Shown piece by piece: positions 1 through 22,290 of a stretch of DNA of 64,000 nt; positions within the stretch are counted from its first letter, which is position 1, and each line of letters starts with the position of its first letter. The DNA is from Oncomelania hupensis (taxonomy: Eukaryota > Mollusca > Gastropoda > Littorinimorpha > Pomatiopsidae): NCBI GenBank assembly GCA_036898135.1, contig CM072516.1, positions 22,871,239 to 22,935,238 on the forward strand, given 5' to 3'. The notes beneath the pieces were generated by a model. That model had not been told where the DNA came from and ran no database searches. It saw nothing but the letters and a program-made list of their open reading frames with translations. A program made the position numbers and the translations under genes.

Positions 1-164
1 TGGGAAAGGGAATGTAAGTTAGGCATCTTTTGTTTAAACAAATACTTTCCTACCCTCACTGATCTTAAAATTATATTATACTAGTGTGTATATATATGTA
101 TGTGTGCATGTTTAAATTACTATGTGTGTAATTCTTGGCTGTTCTGTATTATAGTAACACTAAT

Positions 165-884
165 CCTATCCCTATCCTATCCTATCCTGTCCCGAAACCC
201 GGAGGTCGTAGGGGCACCACAGATTGTTTTTACCAGCATACTCCATCTTTCTCTGTCCTCAGCAGCCCTGATGGCTTTGCTCAATGTCAAACCAGTCTAT
301 TCTTGAATGTTGTCCTCCCACCTCTTTTTCGGTCTCCCTCTTCTTCTACCTCCTTGCAATGTGCCTTGCAGAATGGTCTTTGCAAGGCCTGATGATCTGG
401 TGACGTGGCCATACCATCGGAGTTTCAGTTTTTTCACCACTGTGAGCAGGTCATCGTGTTGTCCAATGGCTTGTGTGATGGTCTGTCGGACTTCGTCGTT
501 GGTGATGTGTTGGGTATAGGAAATGCCCAGAAGTCTTCTATAGCACCTCATCTCCATGCTTTGTATTATTCGTTGTAGATCTGCTGTGAGGGTCCATGCT
601 TCGCAAGCATATAGGAAGATGGAGATGACAAGGGAACGCAGCAGTCTTACTTTGGAATGTAGACTGATGGTCCTGTCTTTCCAAATGAGCTTTGGCAGCA
701 GTTGTTTGTGCGATCCTGGAGAGGACTTCCTGTCGGGACCCATTGTCTGATACAATGGCTCCTAAATATTTGAAGCTATGCACTGTGTTGAGGGATTGGC
801 CTTGGACTTTGATGTCTGTGTTGATGCCATTGGTGTTGTTGGTCATCCTTTTGGTCTTCTCTGCACTTATTTCCATTCCATTCC
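165..884 (-). mobile_element. 5'-truncated RTE-like LINE, 3' part, with target-site duplication
   Basis: The minus strand encodes the C-terminal end of a LINE reverse transcriptase polyprotein. Legible stretches include AEKTKRMTNNTNGINTDIKV, HSFKYLGAIVSDNGS, YACEAWTLTADLQRIIQSME and LRWYGHVTRSSGLAKTILQG. The same protein end is encoded on the plus strand at 5040-5700. The 3' end carries a GGATAG-type short tandem tail, at the left edge here. A 14-bp direct repeat, atagtaacactaat, lies at 151-164 and again at 885-898 and exactly brackets the element. The copy is therefore a target-primed insertion truncated at its 5' end, with a frameshift near 660. The RTE clade assignment rests on tail type and protein resemblance and is not certain. 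Confidence 0.85.
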
Positions 885-1127
885 ATAGTAACACTAATAG
901 TCAATGTAATCAAAGTGCCAGAGTATATGTAAAAGTGTTATTGTGTGCCAGATGGACCAGAGAACAACTCAAATCACAATTGAAAATGACAATACCTGTT
1001 ATAAATAACATGTGTGTCTTGATTAATTGCTGTACTTTGTGTATGTGTGTGTGTCCTTGTGATGTACTTTGTGTATGTGTGTGTGTGTGTGCCCTTGTGA
1101 TATTTGACATATTTTTTACCTTTTCAG

Positions 1128-4100
1128 GAATCCATCTGCCGTTCTGTCAAAACATAAATCTGAAGTACTTGAGTATGCAGAAGAATCCAGAAGTGAATAT
1201 TTTTCGTTTCTTTTATTTCTTTCAATTCATTATACAAGTTACTAGTTGTGGTTTATTATACATTGAAAATTATTACTATTTCTAATTATTACTATTTCTT
1301 TTTAAACCTTTGGCTGCTTTAAGCCTTTATTTAACATGTTTTTGCCTGTAAAACGTTCAAACATCATACTTGTTAAATGTAGAAAGGTTTCATAAAAAAT
1401 CAAGATCATGCTGCCATTATTATTGTGATAGTGAAGATGATGATGATGATTATGATGATGATGATGATGATGACCTGTATCTCCTGATATCTGCCAAACT
1501 TGCTCTTCTAAGTAACATACTTTTCACACAGGATTGGTGTATAGAACTGGCAATATATTAATTTTCTTTGACATTTTAGGAGCAGGCACATCCCGTGGCA
1601 TCACTCGCCCTATGTCTGCTAGATCTGCTGACGGTCGCCAGACTCCATTAAGTCCCAATGAGCAAGTCAGCAGGTGTGTCGTGTGTTATTCTACGATATA
1701 TTTATCTCTCACTGGAATTCCATTGCAATGCATACTTGTGATGCTTTCTTATCAATAGTTTTCTGATTGTGTATAATACAAAATCCCATTTTAAGCATGG
1801 CTCATTCATTACAGTTATTTGAGTAGATAAGAGTACAACATCAAACTGGTTTAATGTTTTCTTTAATCTGTTTAAAATGAATGTTCAAACAGAATGCTAG
1901 TTTATTCTGTCATGGAGAATTTGCAAGTAAAAATATTTCAAAATTAATATTTGGTTCGTGGAACTTTTCAAAATGGTTGCTTATAATTTATGTTTACCCC
2001 AAAGTAAATGAGCGGTATTGAAAGCAGGCAAATTATAATTTGTTTTGGACTATTTAATGTATTTTGTTTTGTTTGATTTCTCATTAGCCGACAAGCACTA
2101 TCATCATCAATAATTGAAGATGTGGCCTCAACCAGTTCTAAATTCAACTACATGCAGTTTGACGAAGTCGGCAACAGGCTCAGGTAAATAACATAACTTG
2201 ATGTTTTTCAAAGTGCACATTGCATTTGTTATTCAAACATAGATATGCATTATATTATGTGTGATCAATCAAAAGAGGAAAATAGTTGGAGTGTTTATTC
2301 CAAAGGGAAGTAATTATCACTTTAATATCTTTTTACCATTCCCTGCGGTTCACCTAATTTCACATGTTTGAACATGCATTTACATAGTAAAGTCATGATG
2401 TTCAGTGCTTTGTTTTCTTTCATTTAAATGCTCTGGATCCTGCTGCATTTAGTTGTTGTGAGTTCGAGCACTGAATAGAATAGACCCAACGTTTCCAAGC
2501 ACGTCGTAAGAGGCGAATAACAGGGAGGATGTCAACAGGGCATCACTGGGTGAAAGTCTTCTACACAGAAATCACCAGCCAGGATGGAGAAACCTCACGT
2601 TACTGCAGGTTCAACAACCCCTTGTTTGGGGCCAAGGCGAGCCGCACTGTACTCATGGACTTCAGCTGTGGCCAACAGCCCGGAGAGGATTGCTCCCTGT
2701 CAGGTCTTTCATGTCCAAGATATACTCTATGATGAAGAGAAACACTCACTCCATACCGGATCGGTCGTCGCCCGCGTCGCCAAGGACCGCGCCTTTTGTT
2801 GGGCACCAGAACGGAGGTGATAAGTGTGTTACTGATGGACAACTTAGCAAGATCCTCACGAGAGACAATGTCGTAATAGGAACCTGAAATGTTAAGGCCC
2901 TAACTGCCGAGAGAAAATTAGAAGAACTGGCCCACGAGATTGATCACTATTGATGAACATTTTAGGTATCAGCAAACTGCGCTGGAAAGGCCTAGGTGAA
3001 ACTACGGCCGACAAAGGCCACAAACTTTATTTCAGCGTTAGAGATGACAGGCATGAACACAGCAGCGGTTCTTGGTCCACAAAGACATTCTAGTCACTGT
3101 CATGGATTGCCGCCCAGTTTCCAGTAGACTCAATACCATTGTCTGAGAGCAGCTCCTTTCAAAATCACCATCATCCGGATCCAGGCCTATGCCCCAACAT
3201 CAGACTATGACGACAGCGAAGTTGAGGATTTCTATGAACTTCTGCAAGCTGTCCTTGACCAAGTGCTGAAGAAGGAAATAGTTATAGTGCAAGGCGACTG
3301 GAATACCAAGGTTGGCCAAGATGCATTCCACAACTGGGGAGACACATGTGGATCCCACTGCAACGAGACAAATGACAGAGGTCTGAGACTATTGGAGTTT
3401 GCTAGATACAACAATCTGATACTGGCAAACATGCTTGGTCTCCACAAAAAATTCAGATGATGGATCTGGCACAGTCCCAGTGAGAAACATCACAACCAGA
3501 GTGACTACATTATGGTCAAGAAATGCTTCAGATCAAGCGTCAACATTGGCACGACACATATTTTTCCAGGAGCAGAATAGAAAGTGACCACGATCTCGTG
3601 ATGATTCCTTTCCAGCTCCACTTAAAGAGATTGAACACAGCAAACTGCACCAGACTGAAGTTTGAGCTGGACAAACTGCAAGACCCGGAAGTGCCAGAAA
3701 TATTCCAAGCCATAATTAGAGGGAATTTTGCCCCACTGCTCATTTTTGGAGCTGGTGAAGTAGATGTAAACATCATGACCACCACCTTCAACTCAGCTGT
3801 GACAGATACTGCCATTGAGATCCTTGGCAAGCACCGCCCAAAGAAGAAACGGTGGATCACAGCTGAACTTTTGGAGTTGTGTAACAAAGGAAGAGAGATG
3901 AAAAAGAAAAAGAACACCTCAGAGGAAGCTAATGCCTACCAAAAAAATCAACAATGACATCTGAAAAGGCATGCTCACACCAAAGGACAACTGGATTGAA
4001 GATTAATGCCAGGAAATAGCGAACAGTCTAAACAAGAAAAGCTCAAGGTTTCCACAATCCAAAACAAAACAAGTCTGGTATATGCCTTACAGAAGAACAA

Positions 4101-7100
4101 GAAGTCTTGGATAGATGGACAGAGTACTGCTCTGACCTTTACAACCACACATCAAATGGATACCCGCCAGTACTAGCATGTCCCCAGAACAGAGAAGAAG
4201 AAGAAATCCTCCCAATTCTCTGAGAAGAAGTTGAGGCAGGAATGCAATCACTGAAGAAGGGAAAGTCGGTGGTAGTGGACAACATACCAGTGGAATTGCT
4301 TCAAGCAGGGGGAGAAGCGATGATTGACGTTCTCACCATTATCGGTAACAAGATCTGGCAGAGTGGGGAGTGGCCTACACCATGTACCAAGTCGCTTGTC
4401 ATCACTCTTCCCAAAATGGGTAACCTTCAGAAGTGGGAAAATTACAGCACCATCATTCCTCATCAGCCATCCCAGCAAGGTCCTCTTGAAAATAATACTC
4501 AACAGGTTGAAACCCCAAGCTGAACAAATCATAGCTGAAGAACAAGCAGGATTCAGGGCAGGGCGAAGTACCATTGAACAGATTTTCAACCTCAGAATAA
4601 TTTCCAAGAAATACCTACAGCACAACAACATCTATATCATGTGTATGTAGACTTCAAGAAAGCGTTTGATCGAGTCTAGCATGCCCCTAGGGCTGATGTA
4701 GAGTATACAACATCAGCCCTAACATTATTAAAGTCATCAAAAGTCTGTATGACAAGGCTACCAGTGCAGTCCTCCACAACAAGGCCATCGGGAACTGGTT
4801 CAGAACAATAATCGGCGTGCGTCAAGGATGCCTAATTTCTCCAACACTCTTCAACATCTTCTTAGGGCGAATCATGTCATATGTCCTTGCAGATAACGAA
4901 GGCACAGTCAGCATAGGAGGTAGAGCTATCTCCAATCTCCGTTTAGTGGATGACATTGATGGATTGGCTGGAGAGGAACAAGAACTTGAACAGCTGGTCA
5001 TAGGCTTGACACCACTTCCAGAGCCTATGGAATAGAAATAAGTGCAGAGAAGACCAAAAGGAAGACCAACAACACCAATGGCATCAACACGGACATCAAA
5101 GTCCAAGGCCAATCCCTCAACACAGTGCATAGCTTCAAATATTTAGGAGCCATTGTATCAGACAATGGGTCCTGACAGGAAGTCCTCTCCATGATCGCAC
5201 AAACAACCGCTGCCCTGGCAAGGTTGAAGCTCATTTGGAAAGACAGTACCATCAATCTACACTCCAAGGTAAGACTGCTGTGCTCCTTTGTCATATCATC
5301 TTCCTATACTTTTGTGAAACATGGAGCCTCACAGCAGGCAGACCTACAACAAAGAATACAAAGCATGGAGGAGATGCTACAGAAGACTTCGGGGCGTTTC
5401 CTATATCCAGCACATCACCAACGACGAAGTCCGACAGACCATCACACAAGCCATTGGACAACACGATGACAAGCTCAAAGTGGTGAAGAAACAGACACTC
5501 CGATGGTATGGCCTTGGCACGAGAGTGTCAGGTCTTGCAAAGACCATCCTGCGAGGCACAGTGTAAGGAGGCAGAAGAATAGGGAGACAGATAAAGAGGT
5601 GGGAGGACAACATTCGAGAATAGTCTGGCTTGACACTGAGTGAAGCCATGAGGGTTGCTGAGGACAGAGAAAGATGGAGTACACTGGTTAAATGATCATC
5701 TGTGGTGCCCCTACGACTTTCGAGTTACAGGATAGGATAGGATAGCATTTTTTTAAACCGCCAATACTGCTTTCACTATTTTCAGAGAAACTCTGACTCA
5801 GGAAATGGAACAGTTAAAAGCAGACGTCAACTTTCTGCAGGCCTGCCTTGACGATGCAGCAGAGTGCAGAAGTCTTGGAGTGTCACCTACTCTTTCACGA
5901 GAACCAACCATTGCTGGTAAGGGCCAGTTTATTTTTCATTGATAATGATAATGACATTGGAGACTTCTATTGCACACACAGTTGAGACTGGCTACATGGC
6001 AAGGTGCACACGGAAAGAAAACAAATCTTATAGCAATAGTACAAAGAGTCTATATTTCCTCTAATTCTATTGTCCAGCAGCAACATACATACAGTTTCTG
6101 ATATTTCTGTGGTACATTGGTTGATGAGTGTAGAGGCCTGAAGTCAGAAGAGGAACGAATTTATGACTTAGCTTACTTTAATATCTTCAGAAGACATGCT
6201 GTAGCTGATCACTATATCCATACAGCTTAACTTTGCCCTTTTTGTGCTGTTGTCGTTTTTTTTTAAAACATGCTTCTTCACATTGACAATAGTGATTTGT
6301 GTACCATTCGAAACTCAGTACATTTTTTTTATCTCATCGTTCGTGTCTAGAATTATGTTATAAATGTATAATTAGTCTTAATTTTATGCTTGTTGGTTTT
6401 CACAGAACTGCGAGAGGAACGTACATTGTTGGAGAAAGATCTGCTGTCAACGGAAAGTCTTCCAAAGACACCTGAAGTCCATAAGCCTGCCTTCAAACCA
6501 AATTATATACCAACCAACATGTTAGTGCAATAATCTTCTTTCTTCTTCTTCTTCTTTTTCTTCGACTTCTTGTGACAATCAGTATACATGACAACAAACT
6601 TCACAGTTTGGTTGTGCACATCTGCTATACTTACAAAATCAAAAGAAATAAAATATGTTGTTTAAAAATCTGTATTCATTTGCATAAATGTGACTGCATT
6701 GAAATACTACTGATAAAAAAAAAAATGTGCAGAACTTATTCTTCAACTTTCACCATATGTCACAATTAATTTTACTCCAAAACTTAATGAAAAAATTAAT
6801 ATTTGCTTCAGTTGCCTTGACACTCAGAAAAATGTTTAAAAAAAATTATATATGTCCCAACGACCTTGGAGTTATGGGATGGGATAGGATAGGATTACTT
6901 AATAAGATTCCTTATTTCTGTATGCATTGTTAATTAATTAACACTGTTGATAAAATAAAACTGATGTATAAACAATCTTAGCTTAGTTGTGTTGTTTATT
7001 TGTCATTATATATAAGATTTGGTATACAGGACTTCAAATCATGGGCCATCCTTTAATAGCAGTCTGGCTATCGGTCAGTTGATTGGTCCGTTGCTCAAAA

Positions 7101-7579
7101 TTACACTTTATAAAAACAAAACGTTCGTTTTGTCTTATCTAAAAATAGCTGAACCGAAATTCATCATGTTTACTTTGCGGATATTTTCACTACTGCTGTG
7201 CATGTGAATGAATGTGTACGAACCATCTCGCAGCCTCCGCTCAGCTTCCAAGTCTTTATTCGTTGTTCCTGGGCACAAGCAGTGTAGGACTAAGAGGTAT
7301 GGCCAGAGGTCTTTCAGATACACTGCACCGGTCTGGTGGAATGCTCTTCCAGAAGGCATAAAGAGAGCAGACTCTGTGGGTGCATTTCGCAGAAACTTGA
7401 AAACACATTTCTTCTCTTCTTGCTAATCTGGATGTATAACTATCTGATCTCATACCAATTTTATAAGTCACTGCGTGAAAGTATTGCATAAATGTTAATT
7501 GACTGCTAGAATGTGTTGAGCGATAGTGAAGAAGTTAAAATGTTAAGTTATGATCTATGCACACTTCCCGCCACTGTCT

Positions 7580-7621
<42 letters not shown>

Positions 7622-8780
7622 ATCCACCTCCCTCCCACCAGCGCTGCGATCATGCCCGTCGGCGTGGAGATATTTACGCGCTTTATAAATTATTCATTCA
7701 TTCATTCATTCATCATGTACAGTTAGATCATTCAGATTTGTACTTTGTCAAAGGTCATGGTCACTGCGTTTCACTATTTTTTTCAACACGTTTTGCACTG
7801 TATATAAAAAATTTGACTGACCCGATTTTGATAAATTTTTGGCTTTAAGATAGTTCAAATAGTGGCCTGTCTTTGCACGTTTCTCTTTTACTTCCTTAGA
7901 ATAAAGCCAAGTCAAACACTGGCAAGAAAATTAACACTTTTGAAAAGGCTCAATTTTCAGTTGTGTGTGTGAGCATCTGGAAGTACATCTTAATGGCCAT
8001 CTTGGTTATAATTTGTTTTTTTAATTGATTGTTTTATCTGACAATTTTACATGGTTTTGTTCATCTGTATAACTCTGTCCCACATTTGTGTGCAGTAAGA
8101 AACTAGGACCTGTGAGTGGCAAACTACGGCCAGTTCATGCCAGGCAGGCCAGCTCAAGCAGCAGTGGAAAAGTCAAACCATTGAAAGCCTCTCACACCAT
8201 AAACCGCAGTGCGTCTCCCTCTGACAGTGGCAGTGGGGCCTCTACACCAGAAAGTGTGTGCAAGGAACTTTCTGCTTTGGCGGTGGGTGACATGCCAGCG
8301 GGCATGAGTAGAGAAATGGCAGCAGGAGGGGACTCAGTTTCACCAGAAGACAGAATTTTACAGGAAGACAGAATGTCCCAGGCAGGGCACGCATCTAACA
8401 GAGCGCTCATGATGAAGATTTATGACTTTAACATGGACAGCCCACATGACACAAACGTCAGTCGGTCACCTTTGTCCTCTCCATCCAGTCGTAGTCTTCG
8501 GGAGAACGGCTCAAGCACGTCACCTGATCATGTCAGCACATCCTTGCATAACGACAGCATCCGACGACGGGACCAACTTGGCACTCAGCGACGTCGCACG
8601 GTCAGCCCTGCCAGGGTCAAGGTGGTACCAGTGACCAGCATCCTTGAACCGCAGGGTGAGATCGTGAGTGGTGGACCATTCATGCCCACCCCACCGCCCA
8701 GTGAGAAACCTCAGCTGGCAAGGCCTAACTCTGCAGAGCGTTTTCGCAAGATGGTCCTGCAGTACAGGGAGAGTACGTAA
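1128..8780 (+). CDS. CCDC24: CCDC24-like coiled-coil protein, 3' six exons (partial)
   Basis: Coding exons are inferred at 1128-1192, 1581-1673, 2088-2183, 5786-5916, 6406-6520 and 8096-8780 (stop TAA). Each is bounded by AG/GT and each junction keeps the reading frame. Together they encode about 394 residues; the start lies upstream and is not seen. The centre reads FDEVGNRLRETLTQEMEQLK, then NFLQACLDD, then EPTIAELREERTLLEKDL. This matches the spacing and key residues of the vertebrate CCDC24 family core (LR..L, LQ.CL, EPT.AEL.E). The last exon is a long Ser/Pro/Arg-rich, probably disordered tail ending PNSAERFRKMVLQYREST. CCDC24 is poorly characterised, so no function is claimed. The first exon (1128-1192) is the least certain, with a weak donor gtgaat, but its phase fits. 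Intron 2184-5785 holds a large LINE. Confidence 0.75.
2480..5744 (+). mobile_element. Near-full-length, inactivated RTE-like LINE in a CCDC24 intron
   Basis: About 3.2 kb in the same orientation as the host gene. An apurinic-type endonuclease is legible around 2870-3460 (IGTWNVKAL-like start, then VQGDWNTKVGQ, then GLRLLEFARYNNLILANM). Reverse transcriptase follows: QAGFRAGRSTIEQIFNLR at about 4545, YVDFKKAFDRV at about 4647, RQGCLISPTLFNIFL at about 4820, and VDDIDGLAG where a YADD-type active site is expected. A C-terminal domain shared with 165-884 comes next. The element ends in a GGATAG-type tail at 5727-5744. Several stops and frameshifts break the frame, for example near 2888, 2952, 3460, 3957, 4650 and 5035, so it cannot encode an intact protein. 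The 5' edge is approximate and no clear target duplication was found. Confidence 0.85.
6853..6896 (+). mobile_element. Extreme 3' end of the RTE-like LINE
   Basis: About 44 bp matching the last bases of the element at 2480-5744 (cccaacgacc, then gagtta, then a GGATAG run). It lies in the last CCDC24 intron and is a severely 5'-truncated insertion. Confidence 0.6.
7205..7712 (+). mobile_element. L2/CR1-like LINE 3' end
   Basis: A short open stretch at 7208-7426 reads NVYEPSRSLRSASKSLFVVP, then RSFRYTAPVWWNALPEGIK, then FRRNLKTHFF. This is the typical C-terminus of L2/CR1-type LINE reverse transcriptases. It is followed by a (GT)n run at 7581-7620, then a gcgctttataaat box and an (ATTC)n tail at 7690-7712, as found at L2-type 3' ends. 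The copy is heavily 5'-truncated and sits in the last CCDC24 intron. Confidence 0.75.
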
Positions 8781-10366
8781 CCTACTAAGAAATGACACGA
8801 CTGTAAAGTTTCTGTGCAGACGACATCACAACTTTGATACTCTTTGTGATGTTTGAGTATTCCCCATACTCGAAGGAGTTAGTTCTTTGCTTTCACTAAC
8901 ACGGATGCTACTTCGATATCTGAAGTAGACCATAGCTGCAGAAACATGCTGTTCATGGTATTTCATGGAACTGAGGGAATGAATAACTATAAAGTATGCT
9001 GATACCTTATGGTGTAACCATGTTGTATGCTTGTGTTCAGAATTATTGGTGGGTTGATGATGGCACTGTTACCTTTGGAACTGTATCGCAGGAAGAACTC
9101 TAAATCTGGGTGAATGTTGTGGATGAAATCGTCACCCAGAAATAATACTGTTGAAAGTCAATACATACGTGTTACTGGTGATTTACAGCAGTATCATTTC
9201 CAAGTGATGAAATGATGCAGGAGATTGTTTTTTTCAATGCTTGTTTTTTCATGGATGCTATGGAAGAATTTTCATGAAAATATACTTAGATTCATTTCCA
9301 TTTTGAGTGTTGTATAGTGCATTGCAATTTAGTGTGGCTTTAAAATGCATGGTGTCTCAGTATTACTGTCTGCCTTCTTGTGAAAGCAGACTTTGTGATC
9401 TTCATACGATTTAGGATCACAACTGATGCTTGGTGGTGGTAGCCATATGGTTATCATTCCCCTACATTTTCTTATTGCTAATGCAAGTACTGTAAGCATT
9501 CCACTATTACATTTGCAGTATGTAGTTATTAGTTTGTTTTAAAGGTTTGGGTTCCCTTGTTGATGTGGGTGTGCTTTTTTTCTGCTGCTGTTTTGATTAA
9601 CATTTGCTTTGATATTGATAATGTGTGTTTATTTGTTTTTGTGTGTTGTGTTTGTATATTAGCATGCATGTATATGTATGGATCTCTGTGTGTGTTATGT
9701 GTGTGTGTGTGTAAAAGAGAGAGATTTATGTATTGGTTCCCTACCTCTACCACCATGATGGGTGGTTTTATTATGTTTATTGTTTTGTATCACAATATTT
9801 CCTTGCCTTCTTTTACAACGCACTGTGATATTTCATTTACTGATAAGTTGTACAAATGCATTTTGTGCTGAGATGAATTTTCCCATATTTTTTGGTGGTT
9901 ATGACGTGCTTGTGAGTGCTGTAAGTTCAGTGTTGTAGGTTTCTAATATTCTTAATGTCAGAGACAACAGTTGATGACACGTTTGAAACTTCATGTGACT
10001 GAAACGTTACTAATTTATTTTACAAGTGTTAATAGTTTGGTTGCATATTAATAATGAAGGGGAAGGAAGAACACTTGTGTGATATTCCTCTTGCTGTATT
10101 TCTTCCTGAGAGCAAACATATTTGCCAGTGAGACCACCGTTCATGTTAATATGTTATTGAAGTTACCCTGTGGTGAAATTGCATTAAATATCTAGTTTGT
10201 TGTGGGGAAAAATACTAACACCCATGTTAAATATCTGTGTTTCAGTGGCTTGGTGAGCATCAGATCATATCTGTGATATTGAAATTACATGTTTCTAATG
10301 CAGACACTACCTGCACAAACATCTACATATCTGTATGTATTTGAAAATAAAATATGTCTTGTCCTG
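8781..10366 (+). other. Probable 3' UTR of the CCDC24-like gene
   Basis: No coding signal is seen after the stop at 8778-8780. The first well-placed polyadenylation hexamer aataaa is at 10346-10351, followed by a T/G-rich stretch. Further aataaa copies lie near 10485 and 10625, so the true end could be up to about 300 bp later. Confidence 0.4.
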
Positions 10367-11072
10367 TTTATGAAAGTTTTTAAAAGCATTTTTAAGAGCA
10401 AATTTTGTTAAGCTAAAACTTCATTTTTCAAATTGTAAAGGATTTATTTAATGTTTCAGAATGATTTATTTGAATATTTCAAAAATAAAAAGATCATAAT
10501 GTACAACGTTTACAGCTGTAATTTCTGTTTAATGCTTGATATTAATTATGTTGAATTGATGCGTTTGCAAATACTGCTGCTTGGATTTAAAATTGCTAAA
10601 ATAATGTTCATTCACCAAGTTACAATAAAATTAGTTTGGAGCAGATGTTTACTGTATATTTTGTTCGTTTCACTGGTGCATTGCATGTACTTGTTTGTGT
10701 GAACATGTTTGTTAATTGTAATGTTTATTATTTGAACACAAACCATAATGTCATTGAGCACAAAAGGGGATCTCACGTGTAAGAAAATACAACTTTATTT
10801 TGACTCGTGCATTTGTTGTGATCTTATACAGATTTGTTACAAGTTACTTTAAATGCAAAATTAAAAACAAGCTACTTTGTGTTGTAGATTATTTCAGTTA
10901 CAAGTAAAGTCATCTTTTAAAGGCTATTTTGCTGGTTTGGGAAACAACACCTATACCAATATGGTAAGAAAAATGCATTATTTTAAATAAAAGTACATGT
11001 ATTTAATATTAATATGCAAATGATTACAAATTTACATATAATGTATACATTCTCATTATTTATAAATTTATT

Positions 11073-11096
11073 CGAGTTGCAGGATAGGATAGGAGA
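11073..11096 (+). mobile_element. Tail remnant of the RTE-like LINE
   Basis: cgagttgcaggataggatag resembles the last bases of the element at 2480-5744. It is too short for a firm call. Confidence 0.35.
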
Positions 11097-11120
11097 GGCT
11101 CAACATAATATTGGCCTTAG

Positions 11121-11694
11121 GTTGGTTAGGTAGTTATTCATTGCTTACAGGGTCCAGCAAACTGGAAAGAGCCAAATCAGGACCACAACTTGGTTGAAAG
11201 AGGACTCACCCCTGATCCGTATAAAAGATCTGCTGAAACAACCATAGTGGTAACACTAAAGGCACTCCACCAGCCGGTCACTTTACAATAAAGGAATATC
11301 ACGCAGGGAACACTGAGGCTATACGGTAATTTATCGAACCCCCGTTTACAAAAACAAAACAGAATATAAACATCATTATTAACAAAACATGCATATAAAA
11401 TGCCTACATTGCTAAATAATAATATCATAGGAAGCCCTAGCGACCATTTGGCAGAGAGCGTCCAATATTCTCAAATTGACCCAACAGAGCTCATACACAA
11501 ATGTGGAGTTTTGGAAGAGTTTTAAAGAAAAAAGGTAGGTGACTGGTCTAAAGAAGAAGATAGTATAGTAGATTGATAGAACAGAGAAGGAATGAGAAAG
11601 AACAAAGGAGAAAGACAGAGACGGTGGGAATTTAAAGCACTACATTTCCAGAAAGTTTGGTAACTATACAGAAACCCCTGGCAACCCCACAGGG
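11121..11694 (-). repeat. Interspersed repeat family A, copy 1
   Basis: About 570 bp, reading on the minus strand towards a 3' end at gctggaccctgtaag plus a short tandem tail. Other copies are at 16979-17306, 32441-32945 and 33195-33632 (all minus) and 55116-55689 (plus, complete with target duplication). No protein is recognisable. It is probably a non-autonomous retroposon or LINE 3' region. Confidence 0.75.
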
Positions 11695-12225
11695 ATTTGG
11701 GCATATGCTAATATTAATAAAAGGTATTATTATGACTAGAACACAGATTATTACGCAATTAAGAAGTAAACCAATATTTTGATCATAACTATTCTTGCCC
11801 AGTAAATGTTTAGCTATAGATTCAGATTTCATGTTATTCTTGTTGTCTGCCCTTAGTACAAAAATTTTAATAAAGCAGGATTCTGGAAAATTAAGCTTTT
11901 GATTTGCATACATTGTCATAGGCAAGGCTCAGCTCTGTTGTCCTCAAACAGGTCTCCTAAACTTTCATATTAATAATATCACATTAAAATATTCAATATT
12001 GTCACATGTATATTCTCCCGTTTGCTGGGAATATTTTACTCAGACCCAGAAGATGTTTCTTTCCTGGTGCAGACCTCTGGCGCTCCTTCATGTCGTCTCA
12101 AGCTGAGTGGATGAACCTTTGTGGACAAGCCAAGCATCAGCAAACATCATTACTGACGTTATACTTATAGGGATAGCCATCAAGCTGGTGTGTGGTATAA
12201 TGCCCGTTTGACATTGTCATCAACA

Positions 12226-22090
<9,865 letters not shown>

Positions 22091-22129
22091 TTTTGTGACG
22101 CGACCAGCTTGAATGCTTGACCACTACTC

Positions 22130-22257
22130 CTTATTAATAATTCTGTGAATGTCTTTGTCACAGTCCTTTATGTGAGAACCTCATCGGGGATCACTGTGCT
22201 CCACATTGGACACGAACAAAAGAATAGACACAATTTCACGTAGCCTATATTGCACGG

Positions 22258-22290
<33 letters not shown>

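Noticed and set aside
2430..2480. Target duplication for the large RTE-like LINE (gcattt near 2440 and 5743)
   Set aside because: Only about six bases match and the 5' edge of the element is not fixed, so it could be chance.
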